In this document: positions 18,365 through 28,500 of the stretch, in pieces
Layout of the letters: each line of letters begins with the position of its first letter
Position numbering within the stretch: the stretch's first letter is position 1
Origin: Lysobacter antibioticus
Lineage (GTDB): Bacteria > Pseudomonadota > Gammaproteobacteria > Xanthomonadales > Xanthomonadaceae
DNA length: 40,937 nucleotides
NCBI RefSeq assembly: GCF_001442535.1
Contig: NZ_CP013141.1
Coordinates: 5,101,367 to 5,142,303 of the forward strand
Direction: 5' to 3'
The notes under the pieces: model-generated
Databases searched by the model: none
Seen by the model: only the letters and a program-made list of their open reading frames with translations
What the model was told of the DNA's origin: nothing
Program-made: the position numbers and the translations under genes

Positions 18365-21300
18365 TTACGGTGTGATCGTCAATGTCACCCGCACGGCTGT
18401 CTTCGGGCGCTTGGGGTCGTTGCTGGCCACGCACACGTAGCCCACCTGCTTACCCGCAGCTAAGCCGGCAGCATCGACCTGGATCTTCGTGTCCGCATTC
18501 TTACCGGCCGCCAGTCGCCCGAAGGCCCGAGTGGGGGCACCGATCCATCTCGCCCCGCACGTATTGGCGCCTTGCAGGGCATGAGCCAGGCCGGGCTCAT
18601 CGTCCCAAACCCACCATGCACCAGCGCCCTTTGAGTCGATGCTGGTCGTGGTGTAGGCCCTGTCGCCGCTGGTCGCGTAGTACCACACCCATCGGTTCGC
18701 AAACGGGGCCTGTAGCGACACCGTCAGCCAATAGCGGCCGGCCGGGAGATTGATATCTTGCTTTGCTGCGGCAAGGTCGAGGACGATCGCCTTTTCCTCC
18801 GGCAACGATACGCCCGCCCCCGTCGGGACAGCGGTATGGCTCCATACGGCCAGATTCGGCGTCGTCTCCGGATTGCCCTCCGGTTTTCCGTCCACGTCGC
18901 GGAAGATCGACCAATTGATGTTCACAGCCTTATCGAATGAACCACTACTGAGGAAGCCCGCGGCCTCGATTCGGGAAATGGACGTCGGCTCGGACACGAC
19001 GAAGTCTTCGGCGCCGAGGTTTGCGCGCGCAGCAGCCTTTTCCGGGTCGGTATAGCGCGTAGCGCGGGCGCCGGAATCGTTGTGCCCCATGGCTTCGGCC
19101 AGCGTGCGTACGCCGCTGCCGGCATTGTCGATCTGCCAGTCGAGGTTAGAACCACCGATATTGCTCAGCGGCACGGTGATCTGGCCCTTGCCGCCGACCG
19201 GCAACGTCAGGGCCAGCTCTGCTGTGGACTCCAGCTTCGCGGGCTGCACCGCAACCGCGATCGGTAGGCGCAGCGTCGGCTGGGCGGAATCGCCGCCGGA
19301 CGGCGTCAACACCAGCTTGCCGAAGTAGAAGCGACCGTCGGCCGCGAAAGCGCTGGTGCCCACGGTGACCTTGATCGCCTTGCTCTCGCCCGGATTGAGG
19401 GTCAGCAGCGAGGGCGACACCAGCGCGCTCACCCCCTGCGCTCTGACAACCCAGGTCTGGCGGGTCGCCAGAGTATTGCGGAACGTCCGGGTAAACGCAC
19501 ACGAGTTCACGCACTTGGCCTTGGCCATACTCGGCAGGTTCAACGCCGAGACGTCGCCGCCCTTGGCTGGATCGGCCACGCGGTAGTTAGCCGTGGTTTC
19601 GTTGAGTACCAAGCCGGCGCGGATCGCCTGATCGACCTGGATCCGGCCTGCGCCCATTGCGTGCGCATCGGCCTGGGTGACGCCATCCTCCTTCAGCACC
19701 TCCTGCTTGGCGGTCATCATCAAGGCCGACCTGACCTCGGACACGGTCCAATTAGGACGCGCCTGGCGCACCAGGGCGGCGGCGCCGGCGTGATGTGGCG
19801 AGGCCATCGAGGTGCCGCTCTTCAGGCCGACAGCGTTCTCGTGCCCGCTGATCGTGGCGCCGGCGGTGACGGCGAGGATGTCCACGCCCGGCGCGGTGAC
19901 TTCCGGCTTGACGATGTCCAGAGCACCGGCCGGCCCGCGCGAGCTGAAGTCGGCAAGTTGATCGGGCGTGTTACGGAGCATAACTGCCTCGAGCATAATG
20001 CCACCGGTGCTGCTGTTGCCGTTGGCAGCAGCGAAGTCGCGCAGCAGATTGCTGTCGGCCTGGCTGGCGGCGAACGCCGGGATGGTTGCACCGGCTAGGC
20101 TCGGGCTCAGGCTGGTGGCCTGGTTGTTGGCGATGACTACCGCGACCGCACCCGCGGACGTGGCACTTTTGACCTTGTCGGTAAAGCTGCAGGTGCCGCG
20201 GCGAACCATCGCGACCGCGCCTTGGAAGGTTCCGGCGGGGAATGCGGCACAGCCGTCGTTGGCGGTGTCGATGCCGGCGCTGACCCGCACGGGGGTGTTG
20301 GCCGGAATGGCGACGGTGAACGGCGTACCGCCGCTGGCCTCGGTCAGCTCGATCCCCTGCAGGTCGTCGGGCACGCTCCCCGGGCCGGTCACCGCCAACG
20401 CCAGAACGAAGTCGCCGCGGCCATGCTGCGAGGCGGCGGTGGTTGCGACCCAGGGTTCCAGGTGGCCGGCGCTGGACGGCGTCGGGCCGGCGTTGCCCGC
20501 GGACGCGGCGACGTAGATGCCGGCTTCGGTGGCGTTGAGGAACGATAGCGAGGTCGCTTCGCTCCACGGATTCGAACCGCCGCCGATGGAGTAATTGATC
20601 ACGTCGACCACGCCGTCGGCGATGGCCTGGTCGATCGAGCGCACCGTCGAGGTGTTCGGGCACCGGCCTTTGCCGCTAGAGATTTCGGTGAAGCACGCAT
20701 CGTAGGCAATGATATTAGCGCGTGGAGCGACACCGGAAATGCGGATGTTGTGGCCGCGATAGGTCGCGGTCGAGGCGTTCCCGGCCGCGGTCGAGGCGAC
20801 GTGGCTGCCGTGGCTGTTGGTGTCGCCGAAGCCGGGCTCCTCGCGCACATCGTCCTTGCCGCATTGATTGCCGGGCGCATTGCAGACGAAGTCGTAGCCG
20901 CCGATCAGCTTGTCGTTGCAGCGGCCCTCGTCAACTCCGCTTGCCGCGCAGGTACCCAGGTATTTTCCCGCACCGAGCGGATTGACATGCCGGTAGCCGC
21001 TGTCGTCGACTGCGGCGAACGCCGGGCTGCCGAAGTTGATGCCGGAGTCGATGATGCCGATCACCATGCCCTCGCCGCGGTAGCCGATAGGGGCCGCGTT
21101 CCACAACGCCGGTGCACCAATGAGGCTGGGACCGGCGTCGGTGCTCAGTTCATATTCGCGATAGGGTTCGACGAAACGCACCTCATCGAGTTCTGCGATG
21201 CGACTGGCTTCCGCGGCGGACAGCTCGACGACGATACCGTTGAGAGCGTGGCGCATCCGAAAGTTCACGCGTGGGCTACGATTCAACAAGTCGATCATTT

Positions 21301-21649
21301 CCTTCTCATGCTGAGCCTGGACGGTTGCCAAGTGGCTTACGTAGCGTCGAGACTCCACGCCATGCACGTCGATGCGACCAGCGTCGTCGGTCGTACTCGT
21401 TAGATGCTCGGGTTCCGCAAAACCGTCGAGCTCGCCCTTGTAGACGCTCAATGGCGCTTCGCGGTAGACCACGATGTAGCGCTGACGCTCGCTAGGCGCC
21501 ATGTCGGTATGAGACGACGCCGCCGGCGCTCCGCCCAGCGGCTCGGCCAGCGCGGAATCCTCGCTTGGTCTCATTGCGGCGGCCGCCGCAATGGCTACGG
21601 CCACTGCGATAGCCGCGGCGAGCGATGTCTTATGGATTACCTTTTTCAT
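18365..21649 (-). CDS. secreted S8 subtilisin-like protease with PA domain
   Basis: The 1,094-residue precursor has a signal peptide (MKKVIHKTSLAAAIAVAVAI) and an inhibitor I9-like propeptide (RYIVVYREAP, about 57-165). The catalytic domain has D201 in IGIIDSGIN, H280 in SHGSHVAS, the oxyanion N386 in SAGNAGP and the nucleophile S614 in GTSMASPH. A protease-associated (PA) domain is inserted at about 465-545 (CAAFPAGTFQGAVAMVRRGTC region). Downstream come an Fn3-like segment (FRNTLATRQTWVV, about 705-800) and C-terminal beta domains of unknown role. All catalytic residues are in place, so it should be an active extracellular endopeptidase. The start ATG 21649 has only a weak GGGGAT site. It is the upstream gene of a pair with the trimeric autotransporter; processing of that adhesin is possible but not shown. 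Confidence 0.93.
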   Translation of the reverse strand: MKKVIHKTSLAAAIAVAVAIAAAAAMRPSEDSALAEPLGGAPAASSHTDMAPSERQRYIVVYREAPLSVYKGELDGFAEPEHLTSTTDDAGRIDVHGVESRRYVSHLATVQAQHEKEMIDLLNRSPRVNFRMRHALNGIVVELSAAEASRIAELDEVRFVEPYREYELSTDAGPSLIGAPALWNAAPIGYRGEGMVIGIIDSGINFGSPAFAAVDDSGYRHVNPLGAGKYLGTCAASGVDEGRCNDKLIGGYDFVCNAPGNQCGKDDVREEPGFGDTNSHGSHVASTAAGNASTATYRGHNIRISGVAPRANIIAYDACFTEISSGKGRCPNTSTVRSIDQAIADGVVDVINYSIGGGSNPWSEATSLSFLNATEAGIYVAASAGNAGPTPSSAGHLEPWVATTAASQHGRGDFVLALAVTGPGSVPDDLQGIELTEASGGTPFTVAIPANTPVRVSAGIDTANDGCAAFPAGTFQGAVAMVRRGTCSFTDKVKSATSAGAVAVVIANNQATSLSPSLAGATIPAFAASQADSNLLRDFAAANGNSSTGGIMLEAVMLRNTPDQLADFSSRGPAGALDIVKPEVTAPGVDILAVTAGATISGHENAVGLKSGTSMASPHHAGAAALVRQARPNWTVSEVRSALMMTAKQEVLKEDGVTQADAHAMGAGRIQVDQAIRAGLVLNETTANYRVADPAKGGDVSALNLPSMAKAKCVNSCAFTRTFRNTLATRQTWVVRAQGVSALVSPSLLTLNPGESKAIKVTVGTSAFAADGRFYFGKLVLTPSGGDSAQPTLRLPIAVAVQPAKLESTAELALTLPVGGKGQITVPLSNIGGSNLDWQIDNAGSGVRTLAEAMGHNDSGARATRYTDPEKAAARANLGAEDFVVSEPTSISRIEAAGFLSSGSFDKAVNINWSIFRDVDGKPEGNPETTPNLAVWSHTAVPTGAGVSLPEEKAIVLDLAAAKQDINLPAGRYWLTVSLQAPFANRWVWYYATSGDRAYTTTSIDSKGAGAWWVWDDEPGLAHALQGANTCGARWIGAPTRAFGRLAAGKNADTKIQVDAAGLAAGKQVGYVCVASNDPKRPKTAVRVTLTITP

Positions 21650-21730
21650 TACTTATCCCCCTGTTTACTTCGTCGCTAAGCGCAACCTGCAATCCCAGGT
21701 CATAGGTGTTGCGCACCAGAAAAGAAACGG

Positions 21731-21775
21731 AGACAAAATCTTTGTTGACGCCACCGAAATCAGTGGATTTTGTCT
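21731..21775. promoter_or_regulatory. 10-bp inverted repeat upstream of the S8 protease gene
   Basis: AGACAAAATC (21731-21740) and GATTTTGTCT (21766-21775) are perfect inverted repeats separated by 25 bases and centred about 105 bases before the protease ATG. The spacing suits two half-sites of a regulator or a weak long-loop hairpin. No regulator can be assigned. Confidence 0.35.
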
Positions 21776-21894
21776 GCGCTTCCTTAGCTCTATCACTTTA
21801 GTGGAGACGCCGGGAGTTTCGATGCATTCCCTGTCGGGAATCGACGAACATCTTTATCGTGTTTCGCGAACAGGCCCGACAGAAAAGATTCAAC

Positions 21895-22095
21895 TCATCT
21901 GCCCGAGCGCGATCCGGCCTCCACCGATTTCGCGGTTTGGGCTTCCCAGCAGCGGAGCATCCTCGGCTCGACTGCCATGCTCTTGATCGTCTCTACGCCG
22001 CTAACCGACTCGGTCAGCAGAGACTTGTTCATGGCCGCAGCCTGAAACTGACGGTCTATTCGGAGCTGTAGTGGCTTCGTGCCTCCGCCGCAGGG
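21895..22095 (-). pseudogene. fragment of a type I secretion ABC transporter (HlyB-like membrane domain)
   Basis: The minus strand reads KPLQLRIDRQFQAAAMNKSL, then LTESVSGVETIKSMAVEPRM and LRCWEAQTAKSVE. This matches the end of the transmembrane domain of HlyB/RtxB-type exporters, where relatives have F.VE.V.GI.T.KA.AVEP....W. Only about 55 residues survive, with no ATPase motifs nearby. It is debris from a lost type I secretion gene. Confidence 0.6.
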
Positions 22096-22506
22096 ACCAA
22101 GCACAGCGCGCATCGATCAGTGCGCTTTATAAAATGTGACGGAAGCCCCTGTTTGTGAAAAAGCTGCCCCTTTCCGCAAGGTCTCGCAATAGGGAAAAGT
22201 CTTAGAGTGTGCCTTGTGAGATATAGGTGGCTCGTCGCTTCCGTTACCCGCGGAATTTGGCGCAAGCATTGGGTGGAGCCCCAGGAGCGGTTCCGCAACC
22301 GGAACGAGCACTTTCTGCCCCATCTCAGGGTTCGTGTATCGGACAGCCCCGTTGCCTTGTGCACATCTGCACGGCGGGCCGGCCGGCCCTTGAGGCCCGG
22401 CCGCTCGCGGCCTCAACTTTGGTCGAAGCGAGCGACGCCGCTTCGCTTGCCGGCACTCGGGCCGCACGCAACCACCGGCTCCGGGAAGCCTCTCCACCGA
22501 ATTCGC
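22096..22506. other. non-coding debris with a GC palindrome
   Basis: No gene is recognised. A perfect 14-base palindrome, GGGCCGGCCGGCCC, lies at 22376-22389 and is followed by GGCCCGGCCG, so a GC-rich hairpin could form. There is no T run beside it. Confidence 0.35.
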
Positions 22507-22750
22507 TCAGCCGCGCAGCTGCGCCAACTTCTTCGGTGATTCGGCGCCGCGCACGCCCAGCTTCTGGGCGAACAGCTGCTCCAGCGCCTGCGCATTGGCC
22601 TCGATGAAGCGCTTGAGCTCGAGCGCGCGCGCCTGGTCGCGCAGAGCGCACTATCGGCCAGTACCGACGTCGACACCGCGCACAGGAAGCCCGGTAGGTT
22701 CAGGGTTGCCAGCTGGGTGCGCAGGTCCTCGAGGTTGTCGCTAGCTCAGC
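22507..22750 (-). pseudogene. unrecognised gene fragment, frameshifted, C-terminal
   Basis: A minus-strand stretch with native-looking codon use reads NLEDLRTQLATLNLPGFL, AVSTSVLAD, then after a frame change RDQARALELKRFIEANAQAL, EQLFAQKLGVRG and SPKKLAQLRG before a TGA at 22509-22507. The charged, helical pattern is not random, but I cannot name the family. It is probably the tail of a deleted gene. Confidence 0.4.
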
Positions 22751-22825
22751 CCATTAGGGCACCGCGAGTAACCCGATTCCCCTTGCCATCGCATCGCCGC
22801 TGCGAATGTCACTGGACAACTCCGC

Positions 22826-23405
22826 TCATTGCGAGGGGCGAACATGCCCGCCTCGGCGTCGCCCCCGTTCGCTAAGTACCCTTTGGGCGGGCACCACGCC
22901 TCGCCCCAGCAGGCGCGCCAGCCGCTGCAGGTTGCGCGCGATCACTTTCAGACCGATCTGCACCTTCGCCCGCTCCAAGCCAACCGTGCGCAGGGACTTA
23001 CCGCTTGAGTCGCTCGCGCCACACCCGCACGGTCTTGGCGTCGGGTACGCGCGCGCTGCGTTCCAATCCCAGGAAACGCAGAAAACTGCCGCGATCAAGC
23101 ACTTGGTATTCCAGAGCATCGTCGGACGGGTTGTACAGCTGTTGCAGTACCAGCAACCGGACCATCAGCTCAGTCGGATACGGCGACCGCCCGCCGCGGC
23201 CACGATCACCTAGCGTAAGTTGGGCATCGATCGCGGCGGCGAGCGCCACGAAGTCGTTGTGTCGCTCTAGCGTCTGCAGCGGATCACCCAGCTCATCTCG
23301 CTTGGCGGCTTGGTTTTCGACGGCAAACAGACTGATCATTGAGGCATTCCGTTGTGTCGGCCAATGATGTCTAGCCAAGCGGAGAAGTTGGCTTCCTAGA
23401 GGTGC
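22826..23405 (-). mobile_element. internally deleted IS5-family element, lineage B
   Basis: On the minus strand GCACCTCTAG at 23405-23396, resembling the terminus of the copy at 13543, precedes ATG 23339 (MISLFAVENQAAKRDELGDP) by 66 bases. The N-terminal domain is intact to WRERLKR near 23005, then the frame stops. The C-terminal part resumes at once as SGKSLRTVGLERAKVQIGLK, then VIARNLQRLARLLGRG. Compared with the copy at 13543-14620, about 550 bases holding the catalytic centre are missing. The joint shows the short shared sequence GCGGT, as expected for a microhomology deletion. Confidence 0.8.
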
Positions 23406-23878
23406 TATTGAGGGCGGTGGAGCGATCTTGAGCTGCAAGGCATCTAATGCAGAGCGCTACATAAAGGCGAGATCTGCGTCTCGTCGCGGTGTAGATAGTC
23501 TGAGAGAGGTTGCGTGAATTGATGGAACTGGGTTTCATATCGCGTTCGCCTACTATGCGAGTCCATATATTGCACATGCCTCCATATATGGTGGATATAG
23601 CTGCCAAGAGCGATTGCATGAGCGCAAAATCGATGGGGGTCTGTGCGGCTTTCGTTGTTGCCATGGCGACTGTGAACAGATATTGATAGCTATCTTGCTT
23701 TAAGTAGTGGCAGGCGAAGATACGGCTATAGCAACCGAGAAATACAAGAGTTCCACTCATTGGGCTTTGCTGCTACTCGCGCCATTAGTTGATGGCAAAA
23801 GGCGACGGCGCGCATTCGAACAGATACTTAGACTCGAAGATGTCTCGTCACGCGATGTCACTACAAGTGAGGTGAAGT
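23406..23878. other. intergenic, no gene recognised
   Basis: Lower-GC sequence between the deleted IS5 copy and the lectin gene. I see no gene, RNA or repeat in it; the ribosome site of the next gene (GAGG) lies at its right end. Confidence 0.45.
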
Positions 23879-24988
23879 ATGACGAATTTTTCGCAGGTCA
23901 TGTGCTGCGCCGCTGCGAGCGCTCTTCTAATCGCTCCCTTCGCGACCATTGGCGGAAGTACGCCGGGGACCTATACTTACTATCAGTTTCCGTCAGGAAT
24001 AAGAGGCTTAAGCGTCGTAGACTTTAGCATTACTGTCGAAGTTGACCCTGGATACAGATCAAACGTCTACTGGAGCAACCAGTTTGACTTCGTAGGAACT
24101 TCGTCGGGCGGTTATGCGGGAATGCAGAGCAACGGCGGCGGTCCGCGCATGTTTCTCTTTTCAATTTGGAATGCGTCCGAAGCAAAGTCAGGAAGTCCGG
24201 GTAGCTATTGTCTGACTTTTGGTGGGGAAGGCGAAGGAAAAAGCTGTCGGATGGCCCATGAATGGACGCCAGGTCATACTTACAAGTTCCGGCTTGCGCA
24301 CGAAGGTGACAGATGGTTCGGGGTTACGGTTACCGACATGATGAGTGGCTTATCGTTCAAGCTCGGTAGTATCCGTTCCGAGTCTATGCAGATATCTTCG
24401 CAAGGCATGATGAATTGGACAGAATATTTCGAATGGAGTTCTCCAAGTTCGAATTGTTATAACCAACCCTACGCCCGAGCGGAGTTCCTGAAGCCAGTTG
24501 GAAATGACGGCGCTGCCGTAGCCAGTGTTTCGGGTTCGCATGTCAATGCGCCATGCCCAGCCAACGTCGGCATTATCCAAGTGGGCAGCATTCAAGCCAC
24601 TGCGATAGGAAACTCTCTGCGTGGTGCGGTCAAAGCCGGCAATGGATTGTGCCTGGATGCAAAGGGGGGCTCTGGTACCAGCAACGTAGCTGCGCTGGGC
24701 TATAGCTGCCACAGCGGAGGCAACCAGTCTTGGGTGCATGGGGTGGACGGTACATTGCGGTTGCAGTCCAACCTTTGTCTGGATGCTCACGGACGAACGA
24801 CGCCCGGAGCACCGGTGGTTGTGTACACCTGTCAGAACGGCCGTAATCAGAAGTGGATTCAGGCAGGAGCGCAGTTGCGTAGCGAGCCATCGGGTCTTTG
24901 CCTGACCTCATCCACGGCTGGCGCGCAGCTTACAATCCAAAATTGTTCATCGCAGCCCACTCAAAGCTGGCAGGTATTGCGACCATAG
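23879..24988 (+). CDS. secreted DUF3472 protein with C-terminal ricin-B lectin domain
   Basis: ATG 23879 follows GAGGTGAAGT and opens a signal peptide (MTNFSQVMCCAAASALLIAP). The central part (about 45-215) resembles DUF3472: a beta-sandwich-like run with GGYAGMQSNGG, MFLFSIWNAS and HEWTPGHTYKFRLAHEGDRW. The C-terminus (about 245-369) is a ricin-type beta-trefoil with three QxW-type motifs (NQSW, NQKW, TQSW) and paired GLCLDA/NLCLDA repeats, so it should bind sugars. The combination suggests a secreted carbohydrate-binding protein or polysaccharide-active accessory factor. GC is lower than in the flanking caspase operon, and the gene stands alone. The DUF3472 call is from motif memory and less certain than the lectin domain. 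Confidence 0.82.
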   Translation: MTNFSQVMCCAAASALLIAPFATIGGSTPGTYTYYQFPSGIRGLSVVDFSITVEVDPGYRSNVYWSNQFDFVGTSSGGYAGMQSNGGGPRMFLFSIWNASEAKSGSPGSYCLTFGGEGEGKSCRMAHEWTPGHTYKFRLAHEGDRWFGVTVTDMMSGLSFKLGSIRSESMQISSQGMMNWTEYFEWSSPSSNCYNQPYARAEFLKPVGNDGAAVASVSGSHVNAPCPANVGIIQVGSIQATAIGNSLRGAVKAGNGLCLDAKGGSGTSNVAALGYSCHSGGNQSWVHGVDGTLRLQSNLCLDAHGRTTPGAPVVVYTCQNGRNQKWIQAGAQLRSEPSGLCLTSSTAGAQLTIQNCSSQPTQSWQVLRP

Positions 24989-25560
24989 AAGTGAACGCGG
25001 ATTCGTTTGAGAACGCAGGCGCTGCTAATTACCGCGATTAGTTGGCGGAGGCAGGCGGCTAACGATCCTCATTGCCCCCCATTGGCTAATGGCAGGGTGC
25101 GGGACGGTCAGTGTCTGCCTTCGACCCAAAGCGGACGTCCCTCGTTGCGGAGACGGGCAATGCACGCGCCGGACGACAAGCTGAAGTCCCTCGCTCAGTT
25201 ATACGGAGCAGCGCTACGTGTCTGTCAAACAGGCGTTCACGGCGAGCAGTGAGATGGGCCGCAGCCGGTCGACTGCCGAACGAAGACGGCCGCTAGACCC
25301 GATCGACGCGGTCATCTTTTCGTCAGGAGCCAGGTATCTGGATCCCATCCGCGGCAAGCATCGGCCTATCCTTCGCCGAGATTCGAATCTTTGCAAATCA
25401 ATCATTTGCCACGCCGTGGAGCGCCGATCCGAAGTCGCCGGAGCGCTCCTTCTAGCGATGGCCGCCTGGCGGCAGCCACTACGTTCGCAAGTGTTACTGG
25501 GGAGGAACCCCGAGTTCGCAGGATGCGCGCACGGCATCCGCATGAGAAGGAGGGCGACTC
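24989..25560 (+). promoter_or_regulatory. leader region of the caspase operon with a short dyad
   Basis: No gene is recognised in these 572 bases. GCAAAT (25393-25398) and ATTTGC (25404-25409) form a 17-base dyad about 150 bases before the operon start, a possible operator. The first gene has a strong ribosome site, AAGGAGG (25547-25553), 7 bases before its ATG. No promoter hexamers stood out. Confidence 0.3.
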
Positions 25561-28500
25561 ATGATCGACCTTCGCGCGTCGTGGTTCATCGGTTGCATCC
25601 TGCTCCTGCTATGTAACGACTGCTTGGCCGAGACCCGACGGCGCGCGGTACTGGTCGGCGTGAACAACTATCAGGCAAGTAGCGTCACTGACCTGAACGG
25701 AACAAGGAATGACGTCCATCTGATTCGGACGCTCCTGGTGAACCGCTACGGCTTCGCGCCGACGGACATCACCATCCTGTTCGACGGCCAAGCAACGCAC
25801 GACGGCATCCTCCGTGCGATCAAGGAGGACCTAGCGCAGAAGTCCGACTCCGACGATGTCGCCGTGTTCTATTTCAGCGGGCACGGCTCGCAGATGCCCG
25901 ACGTGTCCAACGATGAGACGGATCGCTGGGACGAAACTCTCGTGGCCGTGGATTCGAGGATGCCCGATGTCTATGACATCAGCGATGACGAATTGAACGC
26001 CGCGTTTTCAGCCGTGGCGACGCGAACAAAGTACATCACCATCATCCTCGACAGTTGCCATTCGGGAAACGCCGCCCGGGCCACCAACAAGGTGCGTCGG
26101 ATCGCGCGGGACGAGCGGTTGCCTCCAGGGCTGGGCACTATCGCCCCAGCGGGCGCGCGATCCACCGACGGAGCAGACGACATCCTCGGGCTGGGCGAAG
26201 GGTACGTCCTCATTTCCGGCTCGCGTTCGGAGGAACTGTCGAACGAGGACATGTTCGACGACCGCATCCAGGGGGCGCTCACTTATCACCTGGCGCAGGT
26301 GGCCCAGACCGATCCGAATGGCACCTACCGCAGCGTGTTTCCCAAGGTAATCGACCGCGTCCACACGCAGTTTCCGAGCCAGACGCCGCAGCTGGAAGGG
26401 GCGGGCATGGATTCGCTGCTCTTCGACACCGCGAGCGGATCGAACGGCGCCTGGATCATCGTCAATCCCGAAGGCGGCGCGCGGGCCTCCGTGCAAGCCG
26501 GAACGTTGTACGGCATCCGTCCCGGCGCGGTGCTTTCGGTCTTCCCGCCAGGTAGCGGCCCGCTCGTCTCGCCGATCGCGACCGTCAAGATCGACACCGT
26601 CGAGATCGACGCGGCGTCTGGAACACTGGTCGGCGCCGCGACGATTCCACCCTATTCGAGGGCGCGCATGGATTCGGTGTCCTTCGACGGCAAGGCGCGG
26701 GCAGTCTGGGTGAGCCCGCAGATCGAGAGCGGCCTGCGAAGCGCCATCGGGAGACTGGTGGCCGACTATTCCAGCTTGCGCTTGCTGGACGCATCGCCTG
26801 CATCGTTGGCGGCGGCTGATTTCCGCATCTATCTCGTCGATGGCATTTATGAAGTGGTTGCGCGCGACGGCGTTGCGTTGACCGCGACGGTGCCGGTGGG
26901 AGATGTCAACGCCGCCGAACGCCTCGTCAATCAGTTGCACGACTGGACGCGCTGGCTATCGCTGCAGTTGTTGCGTAACCCCTACAGCAACCTGCGGATC
27001 GAGCTCGACGTGCGTCCTGCGGACTCGGCGCCGGGCACCCCGACGCCGGTAGCCATCCAGAGTGGAACGCCACTGGATGTCGAAATCCGCAACCTGTCGA
27101 CCGAACCGCTCTACTTCGCCTTGCTGGACCTGAGCAGCACCGGGCAGATCGACCTGGTCTATCCGGCGGTCGGCGCCCAGGACCAGATCCCGGCGGGGAG
27201 ACGCGTCATTCGCACGTTCCGCATGCGGGCGCCAGCGGATCGACCCTGGGTCGGGGATACCTTCAAGGCCATCACCAGTACCACGCCGATCGACGGCAGG
27301 ATTTTCAGGCAAGGAGCCATCCGCGATGTCGTGCCGCAGACCGAATCCCCTTTCTCGCAGATGGTCCGCGCCCGCGCGACGGCCATGGCGAGGCAGGCGG
27401 ACCTGGTCGAGATGAAAGACTGGACGACCGCGGAACGCAGCGTCCGCATAAACAACAGCGGACCGCGCTTCGGTGAGGTGGCGGCGCCGGCCATCGCCCT
27501 CCACTTCGCCACGCCGGCGCTCGCTTCCAACGCCGAGGCATCCCTCAACGGCGGTAGACGCGCCGTCTGCCCAGCCAGTGTGCCCTGCGCAACCGCACGA
27601 CCGCTGAGCGCCGATGGTCTCGTGGTCGAGGTGTCCGCGAGCACGCTGACGGCGAAGCGAAGAATCAGGAATGCGGAGCCGGCTGACTCCATTGGCCAGG
27701 CCTTCGACGACGCCTACCGCGCGGGTGATGCCGCGGGCGCGACTTACGCGGAACCGCTCATCACCTTGACGACCGTCGACGCGCCGGACGACACGGGCAT
27801 TCGAGGCGGCGACTCGCCTCCGGATCCCATCTCCCTCGCCGACGAGCGCTGGAGCCTGAAGTACGCGGACGTCCCGGCGGCCTGGAGGGCGATTCGCGAT
27901 TCTGGTGTCGCCGCCGCCGGCGCCGAAGCATCCGGAATCTTCATCGGCCACCCGGATACGGGGTACACCCTCAACCCGGAAAACTGGACCGGCAGCACGC
28001 CTATACCGATCGACGACACCCACGATCACGATTACGTCGACAACGACGACGATGCCCTCGACCCGTTGCTGGAGCAGGGTCTGTTGAAGAATCCGGGTCA
28101 CGGAACCGGCAGCGGAAGCGTCATCGTCAGCCCCGACGGTTGCCAACTGTCCGGGAAGACGCAGTGCGTTTCCGGCATCGCTCCCGGCGCGAGGCTGATG
28201 CCGCTACGCGTGCACAAATCGGTCGTGGTGTTCGACACCTCGGCCTTGTCGCGCGCCATCGAAGATGCGGCGACCGGGCGTTGGGGCCAGAAGGCGGACG
28301 TCATCTCGATCGCCATGGGAGGCCCACCGAGTCGGACGCTGCACAAGGCCGTCCGCAACGCCACGAACAACGGCGTCGTGGTCGTGGCGGCCGCCGGGAA
28401 TTACGTCCGCACCGTGGTCTGGCCGGCGCGCTTCTCCGAGTCGATCGCCGTTTCCGCCATCAATCCGCAATGCACTCCCTGGACCCACGCATCGCGCGGT

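Noticed and set aside
16897..18375. A 492-codon plus-strand frame opposite the autotransporter
   Set aside because: It is antisense to a clearly recognisable YadA head and anchor and shows no motif of its own.
22117..22497. A 126-codon minus-strand frame
   Set aside because: It has no recognisable motif, poor start context and a composition like the frames around it.
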